From positions 1 through 64,000 of the forward strand of contig JAHHUE010000003.1 of the NCBI GenBank assembly GCA_020024155.1: a DNA stretch of 64,000 nucleotides, written 5' to 3'. This document shows, one piece after another, positions 1-8,688 of the stretch (positions are counted from its first letter, which is position 1; each line of letters begins with the position of its first letter). The DNA comes from Oscillospiraceae bacterium. GTDB taxonomy: Bacteria > Bacillota > Clostridia > Oscillospirales > Ruminococcaceae. The position numbers and the translations under genes are program-made. Below the pieces are notes generated by a model, which was not told where the DNA came from, ran no database searches, and saw nothing but the letters and a program-made list of their open reading frames with translations.

Positions 1-60
1 GGAATCGAACCCACACGACCAGCTTGGAAGGCTGGAGTTCTACCACTAAACTACACCCGC
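1..60 (-). tRNA. tRNA-Gly (UCC anticodon), 3' end cut off by the window edge
   Basis: Read on the minus strand from position 60, the sequence gives a seven-base acceptor strand GCGGGTG, a D arm, an anticodon stem CCAGC/GCTGG enclosing the loop CTTCCAA (anticodon UCC, glycine) and the start of the T arm with GGTTCGATTCC. The 3' acceptor strand and any CCA lie beyond position 1. A near-perfect promoter stands directly upstream. Confidence 0.95.
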
Positions 61-66
61 ATATTT

Positions 67-89
67 ATGTTGTTAATCACTAACAACAT
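67..89 (-). repeat. Inverted repeat at the start of the tRNA-Gly transcript
   Basis: Arms ATGTTGTTA and TAACAACAT (9 bp, perfect) flank a 5-base loop between the -10 box and the tRNA. The expected transcription start falls at about position 88, so the dyad is either a 5' leader hairpin removed by RNase P or an operator over the start site. Confidence 0.7.
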
Positions 90-94
90 AAATA

Positions 95-123
95 ATTATA
101 TACTACTTATTACTATTTGTCAA
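95..123 (-). promoter_or_regulatory. SigA promoter of tRNA-Gly
   Basis: Consensus TTGACA (118-123) and TATAAT (95-100) are separated by exactly 17 bp. This is one of the strongest promoters in the window, as expected for a tRNA gene. Confidence 0.9.
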
Positions 124-146
124 TAATTTTTTTATATTTTTATTAA

Positions 147-2453
147 CTAATATACAATTTTTATTTCGCCATTTTCTGCGGTTACCAAAACTTTTTCTAT
201 GCTGATATTATCAACTATAATTTCAGCAATTTTATCTTCAACTTCTTTGCGAATAACTCTTCGAATATCTCTTGCGCCAAACTGTCCGCCATTTGCTTTA
301 TCACAAATAACTTTAAGTGCTTCTTTATCCCATGAAAGTGCAATGCCCTTCTGTTCCATTGGCTTAACATATTCTCTCAACATAAGAGCTGCAATATCCA
401 TAAGACTGTTTTCTTCCAATTGATTAAATACAACAATTTCGTCAATACGGCTTAAAAATTCTGGTCTCAAAAAATCTTTAAGAGCACGCATTGTTTTTGA
501 TTTTGTCATATCTGCCGGTTTTTTGTTAAAACCGGTTTCATTCATTGTATCAGTAGAACCAGCATTACTTGTCATTGCAATAACAGTATTCTCAAAGTTT
601 ACTGTTCTGCCATGAGAGTCGTTTATTTTGCCTTCATCAAGAATTTGGAGAAGAATATTCATAACATCTGGATGAGCTTTTTCAATTTCATCAAAAAGAA
701 CTACACTATATGGTTTTCTTCTTACTTTTTCTGTAAGCTGACCAGCTTCGTCATATCCAACATAACCTGGAGGTGAACCAACAAGACGGCTCACTGCGTG
801 TTTCTCCATAAATTCACTCATATCAAAGCGAATAAGTGGGTCAACAGTATCAAACAAATTCTGTGCAAGTTGTTTTACAAGTTCTGTTTTACCAACACCT
901 GTTGGACCAACAAATAAGAAGCTTGCAGGACGGTTTCTACCACTTATACCTGCACGATTACGTTTTATAGCTTTTGCTACAAGGTTTACAGCTTCATCTT
1001 GACCAATAACAACACTTTTAAGTTTATCTTCAAGACCCTGAATTTTGTTATATTCAGTTTCTTTTATCTTAACAGAGCTTATACCTGTCCAAAGTTCGAT
1101 AACTTTTGCAAGGTCATCAATAGTAACTTTAATATTTTTTACAGATTCTTCAAGGCGATTAACTTCTGCCTCTGCTTTAAAGCATTCTTGTTTTATATTT
1201 GCAAGTTTTTCGTAATCAATAACTTCTGTTGAACCATTTTCCATCTGGTCAAGTTCAGCTTTAAGGTCTTCAACTTTTTCTTTATTGAAAATATACTGGC
1301 TGATTTCCGGATGACGAAGATTACAGCAAGCACAAGCTTCGTCCATAAGGTCGATAGCTTTATCTGGTAAAAATCTGTCTGTAATATATTTTTCACTCAT
1401 TCTAACTGTTGTATCAACAATATTCTGAGGAACAATAACATGATGATAATCTTCATAGTACTGTTTGATACCTGTAATGATATCAATTGTATCTGCAATA
1501 GATGGTTCTTCAACTTTTACTGGTTGGAAACGGCGTTCTAACGCACTGTCTTTTTCTATAAACTTGCGATATTCAGCAAATGTTGTTGCACCTATAACCT
1601 GTATTTCTCCACGAGAAAGTGCAGGTTTTAAAATATTACCGGCATTCATAGAGCCTTCGCTGTCGCCTGCGCCTGTTATTGTGTGTATTTCATCAATAAA
1701 CAAGATTATATTACCGTTTGCCTTAACTTCGCTTATAAGGCTTTTTACCCTTGATTCAAACTGTCCACGGAACTGTGTGCCAGCAACAAGGTTTGTCATG
1801 TTTACAAGATAAATTTCTTTACCACGAAGTCTTTCAGGCACTTCATCTCTGCTGATACGCAAAGCAATGCCCTCTGCAATAGCAGTTTTACCAACACCAG
1901 CTTCACCAATAAGACAAGGGTTGTTTTTCTGTCTTCTTGATAAAATTTGAATTGTTCTGTAAATTTCATTATCTCTGCCGATAACATTATCTATTTTGCC
2001 TTCTCTTGCTTTATTAGTAAGATTTTCGCAATATTGGTCAAGAAATTTGCGTTTTGGAGATTTTTTAGATTTTTTCTTATCTCCCTTATCTTTTGCACCA
2101 TCTTTATTATCTTCAACTTCTTTTGGATAAGGCATTGTAGCAGAGCCACCTTGTTCAAAATCTTCATAATCGTCATCATCATCGTCGCTTTCTCCGGTGA
2201 GATTTCCAATCATTTTTGCAATGTTGAACATATCTTCATTGCCTTCATTTTCTTCCATAAAGCTTTCAAGTTGATTTTCCATAGCTTCAAGTTCTTTTTC
2301 GCCTATGCCCATTTGTTTAAGCATATCATCAACTGGTTTTATACCCATTTCTTTTGCACAGGTAAGACAATAACCTTTGCTTTTTGTCTCACCATTTTCA
2401 GTAACCTGCATATAAATCATAGCAGGTCGCTTTTTGCATCTTTCACATAACAT
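147..2453 (-). CDS. clpE: ClpE-type AAA+ unfoldase (ATP-dependent Clp protease ATP-binding subunit)
   Basis: A Hsp100/Clp unfoldase expected to deliver misfolded proteins to ClpP. The 768 residues begin with a four-cysteine zinc finger (C3, C6, C29, C32) instead of the double Clp N-domain, which is the mark of ClpE. A UVR-like helical stretch and a very acidic and then lysine-rich linker (about residues 60-135) follow. The first AAA+ module has Walker A at 183-190 and Walker B LFIDEIH at 251-257. A coiled M-domain lies near 390-440 and the second AAA+ module has Walker A GPTGVGKT at 516-523. AAAGGAG precedes the ATG by a normal distance. It is the last gene of a run that begins at glmM or ruvC, 38 bp after the cvpA-like gene. 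I see no tandem-heptad CtsR operator in front of it. It is longer than Bacillus ClpE (about 700 aa), mainly because of the linker. Confidence 0.93.
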   Translation of the reverse strand: MLCERCKKRPAMIYMQVTENGETKSKGYCLTCAKEMGIKPVDDMLKQMGIGEKELEAMENQLESFMEENEGNEDMFNIAKMIGNLTGESDDDDDDYEDFEQGGSATMPYPKEVEDNKDGAKDKGDKKKSKKSPKRKFLDQYCENLTNKAREGKIDNVIGRDNEIYRTIQILSRRQKNNPCLIGEAGVGKTAIAEGIALRISRDEVPERLRGKEIYLVNMTNLVAGTQFRGQFESRVKSLISEVKANGNIILFIDEIHTITGAGDSEGSMNAGNILKPALSRGEIQVIGATTFAEYRKFIEKDSALERRFQPVKVEEPSIADTIDIITGIKQYYEDYHHVIVPQNIVDTTVRMSEKYITDRFLPDKAIDLMDEACACCNLRHPEISQYIFNKEKVEDLKAELDQMENGSTEVIDYEKLANIKQECFKAEAEVNRLEESVKNIKVTIDDLAKVIELWTGISSVKIKETEYNKIQGLEDKLKSVVIGQDEAVNLVAKAIKRNRAGISGRNRPASFLFVGPTGVGKTELVKQLAQNLFDTVDPLIRFDMSEFMEKHAVSRLVGSPPGYVGYDEAGQLTEKVRRKPYSVVLFDEIEKAHPDVMNILLQILDEGKINDSHGRTVNFENTVIAMTSNAGSTDTMNETGFNKKPADMTKSKTMRALKDFLRPEFLSRIDEIVVFNQLEENSLMDIAALMLREYVKPMEQKGIALSWDKEALKVICDKANGGQFGARDIRRVIRKEVEDKIAEIIVDNISIEKVLVTAENGEIKIVY

Positions 2454-2491
2454 AAAAACTGCTCCTTTAATGTATCAAGATGCTATTACAT

Positions 2492-3187
2492 CTAACCCAT
2501 AAATGGATTTATAAATGATGTCATAGCTAAAATTTTACTTTGTGATAACAACTCTATATTAAGAAATTCTAGTGAATTTTGTGTGATAATTGCTATTATG
2601 CTCATAATACATGAGATTAGTATAACATAAATTGCACCTTGAAGTACACCCACAACTGCACCACAAATTCTGTTTGCCAAACCGATAATCGGAATATGAT
2701 TTAAAACTTTCAAAAATTTTGATAAAACCGAAACCAAAATATTGAAAATAATAACGCATATTGTAAAAACAATAACAGAAATAACAATAATAACAATTGG
2801 TGCTATTATTGCATCAACAATTTCCTCTGCAACAGAAATATCGGGATTTACCATTCCAAAAATAATATCGTTTGCAATCGTTGTAAGTTCTTGCATAAAT
2901 TTTTCTGGTATAATGCCAGAAAACCCATTAAGAATTTCATTAACATCTATTGTATTTGCAGAATTTTGCAAATATGTAAGTGTATTTTCCACCATTTTAT
3001 TTTTGAAAAAAGAATCAAAAATAACAGGAGAATACTTATTTGCAATTATCCACGAAATTCCAAGTCCAGCCAATTTACCAAGTAAATCAATTGCTGCTGC
3101 AAAAAAGCCTTTTTTAAATGCTTTAATTGCACACATAGATATTATTATTAGTAAAATAATATCTATTATAACTGGTATATTACTCAT
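2492..3187 (-). CDS. CvpA-family membrane protein
   Basis: A 231-residue, highly hydrophobic protein with four to five membrane segments. The opening helix followed by KAFKKGFFAAAIDLLGKLAGL and the later segment near residues 165-185 with PIIGLANRICGAVVGVLQG match the CvpA (colicin V production) family. The molecular role is unknown in Firmicutes; CvpA proteins are linked to envelope stress tolerance elsewhere. AAGGAGTGG lies just before the ATG. It sits between the DUF5711 gene (11 bp) and clpE (38 bp), so it is probably co-transcribed with both. Confidence 0.85.
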   Translation of the reverse strand: MSNIPVIIDIILLIIISMCAIKAFKKGFFAAAIDLLGKLAGLGISWIIANKYSPVIFDSFFKNKMVENTLTYLQNSANTIDVNEILNGFSGIIPEKFMQELTTIANDIIFGMVNPDISVAEEIVDAIIAPIVIIVISVIVFTICVIIFNILVSVLSKFLKVLNHIPIIGLANRICGAVVGVLQGAIYVILISCIMSIIAIITQNSLEFLNIELLSQSKILAMTSFINPFMG

Positions 3188-3198
3188 AAAACCACTCC

Positions 3199-4389
3199 TT
3201 ATGAATCTTCTCTGTATTTTTCAATTTTATCCAGACTATCTCCATAAATTGCTATGCAGCCATTATAGTCTAATATGTCTTTGATATTATTTTTTACTGG
3301 AGTTTCTGCTATTTTTTCGCCTTTAAGTGTATATTGTTCTACGCTTTTTTTGCCCAAAGCATATATTCTTTGTCCAGAAATTATAACATCAGATATAGCT
3401 TGTGGTGTATCAATTTTAAAGTTTTCTTTAAAATTTAGGTCAGTCACAACTATTGTGCTATCAGCAACAGCAGAATATCCACTAAAACTCATTATAATCT
3501 GACCATTTTTAATATCATAAGACTTTAAATTTCCATTACTGTATACATATTCTTCTTTGGTTGATCCATCTTCTGCATTAACCAAAATAGCTTTGTTAGT
3601 ATAAAAAATTACAATTTCATTTTCTTTTATATATTCAATGCCAAGAACTGCTGCTCCGGTATTTTTTATAACAAAATTTTCTGTTCCTTTGTTAACATCA
3701 ATTACATACACATGACTGTCAAGTCTGCCATTTTCTGTTTGCAAGCAACTTACTACAAGATTTTTTGCTTTTGGAGATAAGTAGCTTTGCAATGGAAAGC
3801 TTTTTGCATTAAGCCATGTAATAACTTCTTTCATTTGAGAGTCATATACTTTGACTTCGCCATTATAGCTTTGACTTTTTGTTGTAACAGCAACATAGTT
3901 ATTTTTTGAAAGTGATGCGTGAATTATATCATTTTCCATTTCTTGATTAAACAGAATTTTATGGGCATTTGCCACTTTCAAAGAAGTTTCATTTGCATTA
4001 TAGATAACAACTCTTTTATCGGATGTATCTATTATAGGGTTTTGCATAGAGTGATAATATTCAAAAACCTTACTTCCTGTCGGAGACCAAAAGCTAAGGC
4101 TATCACTGTCAAGAACACAAAGGGACGCACCCATTTTTTCCGACTGTTTGAATGTTTGATTTTCTACCTGAAAAGGGAAACCGTTTCCAAACTGCATATA
4201 TACAAGACCACTACTGAGAAAATCTCCCAAATATGCAAGTGACGTACCATATATGCCTGTTATATAAACCAAAAAAGCAGTTACAACGATACCTGCCAAA
4301 ATCATACGGTTTTGGCGCCTTTTGGCAATTTTTTTATTTTTACGCAAAAGTTCTTTACGTGTCAATCTTCTTGGTGGTTGCTGTGACAT
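3199..4389 (-). CDS. DUF5711-family membrane-anchored protein
   Basis: A 396-residue protein with a very basic cytoplasmic tail (RRLTRKELLRKNKKIAKRR), one membrane segment at about residues 29-50 and a large extracytoplasmic part. The outer part consists of repeated short beta-strand blocks (for example SLSFWSPTGSKVFEYY, IVIFYTNKAILVN, RIYALGKKSVEQYTL) that resemble blades of a beta-propeller. This pattern fits the DUF5711 family seen in Clostridia; its function is not known. AAGGATAAAAA precedes the ATG. It lies 16 bp after truA and 11 bp before the cvpA-like gene. Confidence 0.75.
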   Translation of the reverse strand: MSQQPPRRLTRKELLRKNKKIAKRRQNRMILAGIVVTAFLVYITGIYGTSLAYLGDFLSSGLVYMQFGNGFPFQVENQTFKQSEKMGASLCVLDSDSLSFWSPTGSKVFEYYHSMQNPIIDTSDKRVVIYNANETSLKVANAHKILFNQEMENDIIHASLSKNNYVAVTTKSQSYNGEVKVYDSQMKEVITWLNAKSFPLQSYLSPKAKNLVVSCLQTENGRLDSHVYVIDVNKGTENFVIKNTGAAVLGIEYIKENEIVIFYTNKAILVNAEDGSTKEEYVYSNGNLKSYDIKNGQIIMSFSGYSAVADSTIVVTDLNFKENFKIDTPQAISDVIISGQRIYALGKKSVEQYTLKGEKIAETPVKNNIKDILDYNGCIAIYGDSLDKIEKYREDS

Positions 4390-4405
4390 TTTTTATCCTT
4401 TTTAT

Positions 4406-5137
4406 TTAGTATATTACATCAGTTAAAAATAGACCGGTTGGCGGCACTGTAACTCCTGCTTTTGAGCGATGTCTTGCCTCAATAATATCTTTCACTTGTT
4501 CCGGCTTTATTTTACCGGTACCAACCCAGATAAGTGTGCCAACCATAATTCTAACCATATTATATAAGTATCCGTCAGCTCTTACTTTAAATATAATCAT
4601 ATTTCCTTGCTGAGATACCTGTGCAGAATACACTGTTCTAGTGCAATCTATAATTTTTGACCATCTTGCCATAAAAGAACGAAAATCGTGAGTTCCAACA
4701 AAATATTTTGCCCCCTCATTCATTGCATTTGCATCAAGTTTTTGAGGAAAGCGATAATAATATTTGCTTGTAAAAGGGTCATCTACATGGTCATTCATTA
4801 TATAGTAGGTATATTCTTTTCCTTTTGCAGAATACCTTGCGTGAAATCCATCTTCTACTTGTGATGATTTCTGAACTCTTATATCTTGTGGCAGATTTGC
4901 ATTTAGTGAGAGTGGAAACTTATGTAAGTTCAACTCTTTTTGTGTATCAAAGCTAAAATAAAAACATTTTGCGTGTACACCACTATCTGTTCTGGAACAT
5001 CCCTTAATGTTTTCTGCATCGTTTACAACAGTCAACAATGCTTTCTGAAATTCTCCAAAAACAGTTCTTCTATCCTTTTGCACTTGACTTCCACAAAAAT
5101 CTGTGCCATCAAATGCAACTTTAACCAATACTGTCAA
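4406..5137 (-). CDS. truA: tRNA pseudouridine(38-40) synthase TruA
   Basis: Converts uridines 38-40 in the anticodon arm of tRNAs to pseudouridine. The 243-residue length is normal, and the catalytic aspartate lies in CSRTDSGVHA (D51). The C-terminal LYNMVRIMVGTLIWVGTGK block is also typical. The start is a TTG at 5137 with AAGGAG six bases upstream; no ATG fits better. It follows ecfT by 15 bp, the same ecfA1-ecfA2-ecfT-truA order found across Firmicutes, although the ribosomal genes that usually flank it (rplQ, rplM) are absent here. Confidence 0.95.
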   Translation of the reverse strand: MTVLVKVAFDGTDFCGSQVQKDRRTVFGEFQKALLTVVNDAENIKGCSRTDSGVHAKCFYFSFDTQKELNLHKFPLSLNANLPQDIRVQKSSQVEDGFHARYSAKGKEYTYYIMNDHVDDPFTSKYYYRFPQKLDANAMNEGAKYFVGTHDFRSFMARWSKIIDCTRTVYSAQVSQQGNMIIFKVRADGYLYNMVRIMVGTLIWVGTGKIKPEQVKDIIEARHRSKAGVTVPPTGLFLTDVIY

Positions 5138-5152
5138 TTTATTCTCCTTGTT

Positions 5153-5971
5153 TTAGATAAGTGATGGAAACACAAATCTTGTCGCTAAAACAACAGCAAA
5201 GAAAACAACACAAACAATGCTTATTGTAATATCATTTCCTGTGATTTTAAGCTGTTTAAGTCTTGTTCTGCCTTTGCCACCGTGATAACAGCGACATTCC
5301 ATTGCAGTTGCAAGTTCATCAGCACGACGAAATGCAGATATAAAAAGAGGAATAAGAATTGGTACAAGAGCTTTTACTCTGTCTGTAAAATTACCGCTGT
5401 CAAGCAATGCACCACGAGATTTCTGGGCAGAAATAATCTTATCTGTTTCCTCAATAAGAGTTGGTATAAATCTTAATGCAATTGTCATCATCATTGCCAT
5501 TTCGTGCACCGGAAATTTAACAAGTTCCAGTGGTTTCATAAGTCTTTCCATACCGTCAGTAAGCTCAATAGGGCTTGTTGTGTATGTAAGCAGTGATGTA
5601 CCGCTGATAAGACATATAATTCTTATAACCATTACAATACAGAAAATTATACCTTCTTTATAGATGTTAATTTTCCATAAGTGAAACAGTGGTGTTCCCT
5701 CACCAGTTATAAAAAACAGATTTAATATAACTGTAAAAAGAATAATCGGCAAAATAGGTTTAAGGCTCTTTTTAAGCATTTTGATTGGTATTTTTGCCAA
5801 TCCGTAAATGGCAAGCACAAAAACAACATTAAGTACAAGCCCTGCAACATTGTTTGATAGAAATAAAAATACAACATACGCAATTGTAACAAGAATTTTT
5901 ATTCTTGAATCCAAACGGTGCACTGGACTGTTGCCCGGAAAATGCTGACCGATTGTAATGTCTTTAAGCAT
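5153..5971 (-). CDS. ecfT: ECF transporter transmembrane subunit EcfT
   Basis: The shared scaffold of group II energy-coupling-factor vitamin/metal transporters, which pairs the EcfA1/EcfA2 ATPases with exchangeable S-components. It is 272 residues long with four to five hydrophobic segments. The two cytoplasmic coupling helices carry the short arginine motifs, seen here as QKSRGALL and ECRCYHGG. The start codon overlaps the stop of ecfA2 (TAATG), implying translational coupling. No S-component gene lies beside it, as expected of a module shared by several substrates. Confidence 0.93.
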   Translation of the reverse strand: MLKDITIGQHFPGNSPVHRLDSRIKILVTIAYVVFLFLSNNVAGLVLNVVFVLAIYGLAKIPIKMLKKSLKPILPIILFTVILNLFFITGEGTPLFHLWKINIYKEGIIFCIVMVIRIICLISGTSLLTYTTSPIELTDGMERLMKPLELVKFPVHEMAMMMTIALRFIPTLIEETDKIISAQKSRGALLDSGNFTDRVKALVPILIPLFISAFRRADELATAMECRCYHGGKGRTRLKQLKITGNDITISIVCVVFFAVVLATRFVFPSLI

Positions 5972-6837
5972 TATTTTGCACCTCCGTTTTTATCTTTGTA
6001 TTTAAGCAATGTTTTAATTGCATAAGGAATAGTGTAAACATCGGTGTTTATATCAATACCCATTTCTCTAAGTTTTAGAAAAACTTTTGTTATATCCGGT
6101 ATACCAAGACCCATTTTTGAAAGATTTTCTGCATCTTGGAAAATTTCTTCTGTTGGTGCATATTTATAAACTTTACCGCTGTCCATAACAAGAACTTTGT
6201 CAGCGTAGTTTGCAATATCTTCCATGGAGTGAGAAACCAAAATAACTGTACCACCGGTTGTAAGATGATAGTTTTTAACCTGAGATAAAATTTGTTCTCT
6301 TCCTTCTGGGTCAAGACCTGCACAAGGCTCGTCCAAAACAAGAACTCTTGGCTGCATTGCAATAATACCTGCAATTGCAACACGGCGTTTCTGACCACCG
6401 GAAAGGTCAAATGGAGAGGCATCAAGCATTTCTTTTGTTATACCACAAAATTCAGCTGCCATTTTTACTCTCTTATCAATTTCTTCATCTTTAAGACCCA
6501 TATTTTTAGGTCCAAAAGCTATATCTTTATAAACTGTTTCTTCAAACAACTGATATTCAGGATATTGGAAAACAAGACCAACTGTAAAACGCACTTGGCG
6601 AATATCTTTATAATCTTTCCATATATCTTTTCCGTCAAGATAAATTGCACCTTGCTGTGGTTTTGTAAGTCCGTTAAGGTGGCTGATAAGAGTGCTTTTG
6701 CCACAACCTGTATGACCTATTACACCAACAAATGTGCCTTCTTCTATTTCAAGATTAACATTATCCAAAGCTTTTGTTGCCCCTGGCATACCTTCGTTGT
6801 AGGTATAGGACAAATTTTCTATTTTTAATACTGACAT
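5971..6837 (-). CDS. ecfA2: ECF transporter ATPase EcfA2
   Basis: One of the two ATPases of the ECF module. Walker A is GHTGCGKST, the Q-loop region reads FQYPEYQLFEE, the ABC signature is LSGGQKRR, Walker B is VLVLDEPCAGLDP and the H-loop is VSHSMED. The extended C-terminal part (about residues 225-288) is typical of EcfA dimers. It is 288 residues long, 7 bp downstream of ecfA1 and overlapping ecfT by one base. Confidence 0.94.
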   Translation of the reverse strand: MSVLKIENLSYTYNEGMPGATKALDNVNLEIEEGTFVGVIGHTGCGKSTLISHLNGLTKPQQGAIYLDGKDIWKDYKDIRQVRFTVGLVFQYPEYQLFEETVYKDIAFGPKNMGLKDEEIDKRVKMAAEFCGITKEMLDASPFDLSGGQKRRVAIAGIIAMQPRVLVLDEPCAGLDPEGREQILSQVKNYHLTTGGTVILVSHSMEDIANYADKVLVMDSGKVYKYAPTEEIFQDAENLSKMGLGIPDITKVFLKLREMGIDINTDVYTIPYAIKTLLKYKDKNGGAK

Positions 6838-6844
6838 ATCTATC

Positions 6845-7681
6845 CTACCCTTTCAAAAAATCATAAAGTTGCTGAGCACATTCGTCAATAGAAATTGCTT
6901 TTGTTGACATTTTATACCCAAGTTTTGTCATTTCATAAGCCAGTTCGCTTGTTTGAGGTACATCAAGTGAAAGTTTTTTAACCATTTCAACCTGAGAAAA
7001 TATCTCTTTTGGAGTGCCTTCTTTTACAACATTACCTTTGTTCATAACAACAATACGGTTAGCCTGTGCAGCTTCGTCCATATAGTGAGTTATAAGAATA
7101 ACAGTAATACCATAATCTTTATTTAAACTTTTTATTGTCTTTAAAACTTTTCTTCTTCCCTCTGGGTCAAGCATTGCAGTTGGCTCATCCAAAACAATGC
7201 AGTCCGGCCTCATAGCAATAATGCCTGCAATTGCAACACGCTGTTTTTGACCACCTGAGAGATGATGTGGTGCTTTATTTTTGAATTTATAAACGCCTGT
7301 TTTTTCCATAGCCTCATCAATGCGACGGCGTATTTCTGCTGGTTCAACCCCCATATTTTCCAATGCAAAAGCAACATCTTCTTCTACAATTGTTGCAACA
7401 ATTTGGTTGTCTGGGTTTTGAAACACCATACCAACTTTTTGTCTTATATCAAGAAGTTTATCTTCTTCTGATGTAAGCATACCACACACTTCAACTTGTC
7501 CTTTTTCCGGCACAAGAATTGCATTAAAATGCTTTGCAAGTGTGCTTTTACCACAGCCATTTGAGCCTAAAACAGCTATAAACTCTCCTTTTTTTGCAGA
7601 AAAGTTTATTCCATTAAGAACACTTTTTTTCTCTTCGCTATATCCAAACCAAAGGTTTGTAGCTTTAATCATTTCTTGCAT
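6845..7681 (-). CDS. ecfA1: ECF transporter ATPase EcfA1
   Basis: The partner ATPase of EcfA2. Motifs are Walker A GSNGCGKST, FQNPDNQ at the Q-loop, LSGGQKQR signature, CIVLDEPTAMLDP Walker B and ITHYMDE H-loop. The reading frame is open five codons further upstream (to 7696), but AAGGAG ends four bases before the ATG at 7681, which I take as the start; the protein then has 278 residues. The first gene of the ecf-truA block, 48 bp after the methyltransferase gene. Confidence 0.93.
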   Translation of the reverse strand: MQEMIKATNLWFGYSEEKKSVLNGINFSAKKGEFIAVLGSNGCGKSTLAKHFNAILVPEKGQVEVCGMLTSEEDKLLDIRQKVGMVFQNPDNQIVATIVEEDVAFALENMGVEPAEIRRRIDEAMEKTGVYKFKNKAPHHLSGGQKQRVAIAGIIAMRPDCIVLDEPTAMLDPEGRRKVLKTIKSLNKDYGITVILITHYMDEAAQANRIVVMNKGNVVKEGTPKEIFSQVEMVKKLSLDVPQTSELAYEMTKLGYKMSTKAISIDECAQQLYDFLKG

Positions 7682-7729
7682 AATTCTCCTTCTCATAAGT
7701 TACAGCTTTATCTGCTATAAAGTCTGTAC

Positions 7730-8596
7730 CTATCCTTTTTTCCAGAATGCAGTTGAACCACAAGCAAGGGCAGAGCCTGTTGCCTGCACAGTAAGACCTA
7801 TTTCATCAGCTGTAACAACGCCACCAAATCTTGGTTTAACCAATGCATTAAGCATATATTCCATACTGCTTGGAGATACACCTGTTGTATAAGAGTTAAC
7901 TGCAACAAAAAGTGGGTCATCACTAAGTAATTGGCTACAAAGTTCCATAAGCTGATAGATATTATCTTCAAGTTTCCAAACTTCACCGTTAGGGCCTCTG
8001 CCATAGCTTGGAGGGTCCATTATAATACCATCATATTTATTGCCGCGACGGATTTCTCTTTGTACAAATTTTATACAATCATCAACAATCCAACGAATTG
8101 GATAATTCTGCATATTGGAAAGCTGTGCATTTTCTCTTGCCCATTGAACCATACCTTTTGATGCGTCAACATGGCAAACCTTTGCACCTACTTTTGCACA
8201 AGCAAGTGTTGCACCACCTGTATAGCTAAAAAGGTTAAGAACACTTATTTCTCTATTTTCTGCTTGAATAAGTCTTTTGTATTCGTCCCAGTTTGTAGCT
8301 TGCTCTGGGAACAAACCAGTATGTTTAAAGCCTGTTGGAGAAACTTGGAATTTCAAGTCCTCATAATTTATTGTCCATTTTTGTGCAAAACTTTTTTTGT
8401 ATTCCCACTGTCCTCCACCAGCTGAAGAACGATGATATACAGCGTGAGCTTTTTCCCAAAGAGGACTTTTCTCTGGAAGTTTCCATACAACCTGAGGGTC
8501 TGGTCTTACAAGGATTACATCTCCCCAGCTTTCAAGACGAAACCCATCTGTTGCGTCTATAAGTTTATAATCCTGCCATTTATTATCTGCTCTCAT
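7730..8596 (-). CDS. Class I SAM-dependent methyltransferase, RlmI/RlmK-like (23S rRNA-type)
   Basis: Contains the Rossmann SAM-binding motif NLFSYTGGATLACAKVGA, the acidic end HVDASKGMV and the catalytic-loop signature IIMDPPSYGRGP, all typical of the Methyltrans_SAM (rRNA cytosine-C5) family. The PUA domain of true RlmI is missing, so the exact target is uncertain. The frame is open up to a TTG at 8647, but the extra 17 residues are translated from an 11-bp hairpin and have no family likeness. The ATG at 8596 gives a normal N-terminus (MRADNKWQDYKLIDA) and 288 residues. No Shine-Dalgarno sequence is obvious in front of either start. Confidence 0.85.
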   Translation of the reverse strand: MRADNKWQDYKLIDATDGFRLESWGDVILVRPDPQVVWKLPEKSPLWEKAHAVYHRSSAGGGQWEYKKSFAQKWTINYEDLKFQVSPTGFKHTGLFPEQATNWDEYKRLIQAENREISVLNLFSYTGGATLACAKVGAKVCHVDASKGMVQWARENAQLSNMQNYPIRWIVDDCIKFVQREIRRGNKYDGIIMDPPSYGRGPNGEVWKLEDNIYQLMELCSQLLSDDPLFVAVNSYTTGVSPSSMEYMLNALVKPRFGGVVTADEIGLTVQATGSALACGSTAFWKKG

Positions 8597-8607
8597 ATAC
8601 TTTACAG

Positions 8608-8634
8608 GACGACAACATATAAAATGCTGTCGTC
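8608..8634 (-). promoter_or_regulatory. 11-bp leader hairpin just upstream of the methyltransferase gene
   Basis: Arms at 8608-8618 and 8624-8634 with a five-base loop. In minus-strand RNA all 11 pairs form, one of them G-U; on the plus strand that position is a mismatch, so the structure fits RNA made in the gene's own direction. It ends 11 bases before the ATG. There is no U-run after it, so it looks like a translation or stability element and not a terminator. Confidence 0.55.
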
Positions 8635-8650
8635 TTGCCTTTCTCAAAAT

Positions 8651-8688
8651 ATTTTATTTTTCAACAAATTTACATTATATTGTTGAAA
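8651..8688 (-). terminator. Weak hairpin at the end of glmM
   Basis: Perfect arms TTTCAACA and TGTTGAAA (8659-8666, 8681-8688) start inside the last codons of glmM and are followed on the minus strand by an AT-rich stretch with a broken U-run. It may be a weak terminator or only attenuate read-through into the methyltransferase gene. Confidence 0.4.

Noticed and set aside
4406..7681. A dedicated substrate-binding (S) component of the ECF transporter
   Set aside because: No small S-type membrane protein gene occurs next to ecfA1A2T; group II modules are shared with S genes elsewhere.
8596..8647. N-terminal extension of the methyltransferase (17 residues from a TTG)
   Set aside because: No ribosome site, codes through a hairpin and adds residues foreign to the family.
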